Shown: one piece after another, positions 32,892 through 33,744 of the stretch | Layout of the letters: every line of letters begins with the position of its first letter | Position numbering within the stretch: the stretch's first letter is position 1 | The notes under the pieces: model-generated | The model's input: only the letters and a program-made list of their open reading frames with translations | What the model was told of the DNA's origin: nothing | Database searches by the model: none | DNA from: Nymphaea colorata | Taxonomy: Eukaryota > Streptophyta > Magnoliopsida > Nymphaeales > Nymphaeaceae | Assembly: GCF_008831285.2 (NCBI RefSeq) | Contig: NW_022204569.1 | Location: forward strand, 1-33,744 | Length of the DNA: 33,744 nucleotides | Direction of reading: 5' to 3' | Translations under genes and position numbers: made by a program

Positions 32892-33574
32892 ATGATAGTG
32901 GATCCAAAGGAAAACTCATTAGAGGATTTATCTGATGCTGGCTTAAGGGACTCCCCAAATATGAAGCTTTAGTACGATGCATGTGAGAATTAAAGCGAAG
33001 GCTCACAGTCGGAAAAAAGGGAGTAATTAAACGAAGGCAGGTGGAGTGAGGAGGACAACCTGCGCTTCGTGGTTTTTATACACAAGCACCAAGAAATATT
33101 CAACTCTAAACACCAAAGAAAGTAAAACTGTTTCCACTTAGATCCTGCAAAATTTTTAAGCTGTTCTCACAGCACCTCATCAACAGAACCCCAGCACAGT
33201 GCAGGAGCCACTTTCAGAAATTCATGATCAAGTACAAGACCATTGCAAAGCTAAAGAGATTTTACAGGAAGAAATTTGGGGAATAGATATATAACTCAGA
33301 AATGGAGAGATTAACCTAATGCACTACCTCCTCTAGCAATAAATCAATGGACTCCTTTGAAGTTGAGAAGGAGCGCAAGGAATTTGGAGTCCAGACCGAT
33401 GAGAAAACAGATAGGGAGGGTTTGTCCAATTTTACCTTGGCTTATCAGCTCCCTAACTACTATGGTGTCATCGATTATCAAGAATATTACAAAATGCTGG
33501 CCCTCAATCTTGAACAGCCTTCAGAAGGTTATTATTGGCCGTACTATTGCCTTAATAACCCTCAATTCGCTTGA
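32892..33574 (+). CDS. SANT/MYB-like protein
   Basis: From the ATG at 32892 an acidic leader (MIVDPKENSLEDLSDAG) leads to a single MYB/SANT-like repeat: GRWSEEDNLRFVVFIHKH, then (after one base apparently missing near 33145) CKIFKLFSQHLINRTPAQ with CRSHFQKFMIKYKTIAKL. The RTPAQCRSHFQK end is the classic third-helix pattern, close to the SHAQK type of one-repeat MYBs. The C-terminal 110 residues are polar, then Tyr-rich (YGVIDYQEYYKMLALNL, GYYWPYYCLNNPQFA). About 225 residues. The TGA at 33572-33574 lies only 75 bp from the telomere. It could be a DNA-binding regulator or a chromatin-complex subunit. Confidence 0.8.
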
Positions 33575-33649
33575 TATACTATCTGCTATGTTTATAATCT
33601 TCAAACAGTCAGTATTTAAATTTGAAAAAATTATTGTCAGAATTATAAA

Positions 33650-33744
33650 GGGGTTGGGGTTGGGGTTGGGGTTGGGGTTGGGGTTGGGGTTGGGGTTGGG
33701 GTTGGGGTTGGGGTTGGGGTTGGGGTTGGGGTTGGGGTTGGGGT
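33650..33744. repeat. Right telomere, G4T2 repeats
   Basis: Nearly 16 tandem GGGGTT units to the last base, with no variant unit, directly after AT-rich unique sequence. It has the same orientation logic as the left end (G-rich strand running 5' to 3' toward the chromosome end). Confidence 0.97.

Noticed and set aside
1-33744. CRISPR arrays, insertion sequences, tRNA or rRNA genes, viral genes
   Set aside because: No regularly spaced repeats, terminal inverted repeats, cloverleaf-like sequences or viral domains were seen. The only tandem repeats are the telomeres.

Overview
This window looks like a complete macronuclear chromosome of a ciliate. It opens with C4A2 telomere repeats (1-51) and closes with G4T2 repeats (33650-33744). 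Almost no gene is open under the standard code. When UAA and UAG are read as sense codons and UGA as the only stop, long conserved proteins appear on both strands. At invariant family positions UAA/UAG falls where glutamate is required: the ABC transporter Walker B D-E-P, the chromodomain TWEP, the MYB WAEIS and the SET GEEI. This is the UAR=Glu code (NCBI table 30) known from peritrich ciliates such as Vorticella, Carchesium and Campanella, so a peritrich is the best guess. All translations were made by eye.

Layout, left to right: a poorly resolved minus-strand gene (133-993); a coiled-coil gene (1124-2348, -); a class V aminotransferase / cysteine desulfurase-like enzyme (2537-4308, -); an unrecognised protein (4494-5139, +); a roughly 1,030-residue coiled-coil protein (5175-8285, -); a basic nuclear-looking protein (8814-10271, +) followed by an HP1-like chromodomain/chromoshadow protein (about 10370-11391, +); a full-length ABCA transporter (11621-15464, -); a coiled-coil/TLDc protein (15570-18334, -); a SCAMP-like membrane protein (18612-19209, +); a coiled-coil, lysine-rich protein (19258-21251, -); a tiny membrane protein (21373-21489, +); an R2R3 MYB protein (21633-22852, -); a coiled-coil protein with one in-frame UGA (23136-24584, +); a kelch protein (24623-26230, -); a basic disordered protein (26624-27283, +); a large protein with an ENTH/ANTH-like N-terminus and an alpha-adaptin-appendage-like C-terminus (27331-30969, -); a seven-TM protein (31033-31966, -); a SET-domain protein (31985-32518, +); and a SANT/MYB-like protein (32892-33574, +).

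Genes are packed closely: convergent ends lie 34-230 bp apart and one divergent pair starts only 18 bp apart. Several genes carry introns of only 19-20 nt (GTA...AG). Removing them restores the frame exactly inside conserved domains (chromodomain, kelch, MYB repeat, SCAMP TM2). Separately, many genes show single-base gaps at short homopolymers. Adding one base restores conserved motifs, so these are most likely sequencing or consensus deletions rather than decayed genes; other genes run 0.5-1.7 kb without a break.

By content the chromosome mixes chromatin and transcription proteins (HP1-like, SET, two MYB/SANT) with membrane-traffic proteins (SCAMP-like, ANTH/appendage-like, ABCA) and many coiled-coil proteins. 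The genes do not form an operon or an obvious single pathway.
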